From contig JANQGS010000052.1 in NCBI GenBank assembly GCA_028277195.1, positions 1-24,424 of the forward strand: a stretch of DNA of 24,424 nt, given 5' to 3'. Made by a program: the position numbers and the translations under genes. Origin of the DNA: Candidatus Gastranaerophilales bacterium. Lineage in GTDB: Bacteria; Cyanobacteriota; Vampirovibrionia; Gastranaerophilales; UBA9971. Below the pieces are notes generated by a model that did not search any database, was not told the origin of the DNA, and worked only from the letters and a program-made list of their open reading frames with translations. Position 1 is the stretch's first letter. Every line of letters starts with the position of its first letter. This document shows, one piece after another, positions 23,514 through 24,424 of the stretch.

Positions 23514-24424
23514 AAGAATAGTTTCATTCCCGCATATGGGAAATATAAGCATTCCGGTACGCTCAATGCTGGAATCTATGGGTGCAAATGTGCTTTTACC
23601 CCCTCCAAACAACAAGGAGGCACTGTCTTTAGGGGCAAGGTACAGCATTGAAACGATTTGCCTGCCCTATAAGATGAACCTGGGGAATTACATACAGGCG
23701 CTGGAAATGGGAGCAAATGTGCTCTTAATGTTCCAGTCACCCGGGTCATGCAGGCTCGGGCATTACACCAGAATGGCCGAGGCAACTCTTAAGGACCTCG
23801 GGTATGATTTTGAGATGGTTGTTTTTGATTTTTACAGGGGCAAGTTCTTTGAAATAGCCGAAAAATTCTCCAGGGCCTGCGGCAATACCGACATACAGGG
23901 AACGCTAAGCGGTATTATGCTTCTTCTATCCAAGGTCAGGGCCCTGGATGCCATGGAGAAAAAATTATTCCATTACCGCCCCAGGGAGTTGAGAAAAGGC
24001 CTGGCGGAAATGATTTACAAGCAGGGCAGGCTTGATATAGACAGGGCAGAGACCCTGGACGGTATTAGCAGGGCGCTTAACATTGCGCTTAAAAGGTTTG
24101 AGAATATTAAAACCGACCCTAAGCGCGATATTGTAAAAATTTCAATCACGGGGGAATTTTTTATCCTGCTCGACCCGTTTTCCAACCTTGAAATAGAGCG
24201 TGAGCTCGGGCTTTTAGGGGTTGAGGTCCGGCGCGAGATAATGTTATCCGACTGGATAAATGTTAAACTGGTGCCGGGCTGGCTGCATGCCAGCGAATGC
24301 CATATTGCGCGGGCAAAAAGAACCTCCAGGGATTATATGACCAGGGTTGTCGGGGGGGATTGCATCGGCTCTATAGGTGACGCGGTGTATGCGGCGCAAA
24401 ATAAAATACACGGGTTGATACATT
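23488..24424 (+). CDS. Acyl-CoA dehydratase activase-related protein (CoA-activase/DUF2229 family), cut by the window edge
   Basis: The frame begins at ATG 23488 within the 3' end of the radical SAM gene (26-nt overlap, AAAGGA just upstream) and stays open for 312 codons to the edge; a later start at Met17 (23536) is possible. The sequence resembles the DUF2229/COG3581 family related to the 2-hydroxyacyl-CoA dehydratase system: RIVSFPHMGNISIPVRSMLESMGANV, ETICLPYKMNLGNYIQALEMGANVLLMFQSPGSCRLGHY and GGDCIGSIGDAVYAAQN. Cysteines at 58, 88 and 292 are good candidates for cluster ligands. Family members bind Fe-S clusters and pair with an ATP-driven activase (HgdC/BadF type) for low-potential reductions. 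No activase gene is visible yet, but it would be expected downstream. The function is inferred only at family level. Confidence 0.85.
   Translation, partial: MWRSCKTGKRIVSFPHMGNISIPVRSMLESMGANVLLPPPNNKEALSLGARYSIETICLPYKMNLGNYIQALEMGANVLLMFQSPGSCRLGHYTRMAEATLKDLGYDFEMVVFDFYRGKFFEIAEKFSRACGNTDIQGTLSGIMLLLSKVRALDAMEKKLFHYRPRELRKGLAEMIYKQGRLDIDRAETLDGISRALNIALKRFENIKTDPKRDIVKISITGEFFILLDPFSNLEIERELGLLGVEVRREIMLSDWINVKLVPGWLHASECHIARAKRTSRDYMTRVVGGDCIGSIGDAVYAAQNKIHGLIH

Noticed and set aside
1..24424. tRNA, rRNA genes and CRISPR arrays
   Set aside because: No cloverleaf-type sequence, rRNA block or regularly spaced repeat-spacer array was recognised on either strand.

Overview
The window looks like a low-to-moderate GC chromosomal segment from an uncultured or anaerobic, flagellated bacterium with a Gram-negative envelope. 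It carries an MlaE-type lipid-transport permease, a KdsC-like sugar-phosphate phosphatase with a sialic-acid-type synthase (surface glycans), rod genes flgB and flgC, GatB (so glutaminyl/asparaginyl-tRNA are made by amidation), and c-di-GMP-type proteins (a PilZ-like protein and an HD-GYP regulator). The 2-hydroxyacyl-CoA dehydratase activase-like gene at the right edge points to anaerobic metabolism. A candidate phylum such as Omnitrophota, Elusimicrobiota or a relative would fit, but the sequence alone does not settle this.

Layout. 1-3151 (minus): gatB - ubiA - mlaE, with mlaF probably just starting at the edge; the genes overlap head to tail. 3246-4464 (plus): a secreted, highly charged repeat protein, then rsmI. 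4441-5810 (minus): a neuB-like synthase and a kdsC-like phosphatase, convergent with rsmI. 6027-7651 (plus): gpsA and a PilZ-like gene. 7687-8172: a small insertion-like module, an orphan HigA-type antitoxin between two perfect 35-bp copies of the dnaE 3' end. 8143-11568 (minus): dnaE. 11664-12017 (plus): a basic orphan protein. 12153-13280 (minus): an HD-GYP response regulator. 13369-14181 (plus): a thioredoxin-reductase-like flavoprotein without the CxxC. 14182-14535: two related palindromic repeats, one with the features of a MITE. 14536-15348 (plus): an AIM24-family protein. 15364-16586 (minus): a small membrane protein, mtnP and yggT. 16660-19186 (plus): a promoter with an inverted repeat, a long leader, a NarL-type regulator, a sensorless histidine kinase, flgB and flgC. 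19296-19991 (plus): an FkbM methyltransferase. 20085-21488 (minus): a phosphohexomutase. 21489-21983: a gene-poor gap with a strong plus-strand terminator and no convincing gene before it. 21984-end (plus): a radical SAM protein with a cysteine-rich tail, overlapping a CoA-activase-like gene cut by the window edge.

How the genes fit together. Core genes (gatB, rsmI, gpsA, dnaE) are mixed with envelope and surface-glycan genes and with signalling and motility genes. The kinase-regulator pair leading directly into flgBC is probably a flagellar regulatory operon. The most unusual items are the duplicated dnaE end around a toxin-less antitoxin, the MITE-like element just upstream of the AIM24 gene, the secreted charged repeat protein, the radical SAM/CoA-activase pair with a G9 tract in its ribosome-binding region, and the possible small RNA ending at about 21868.
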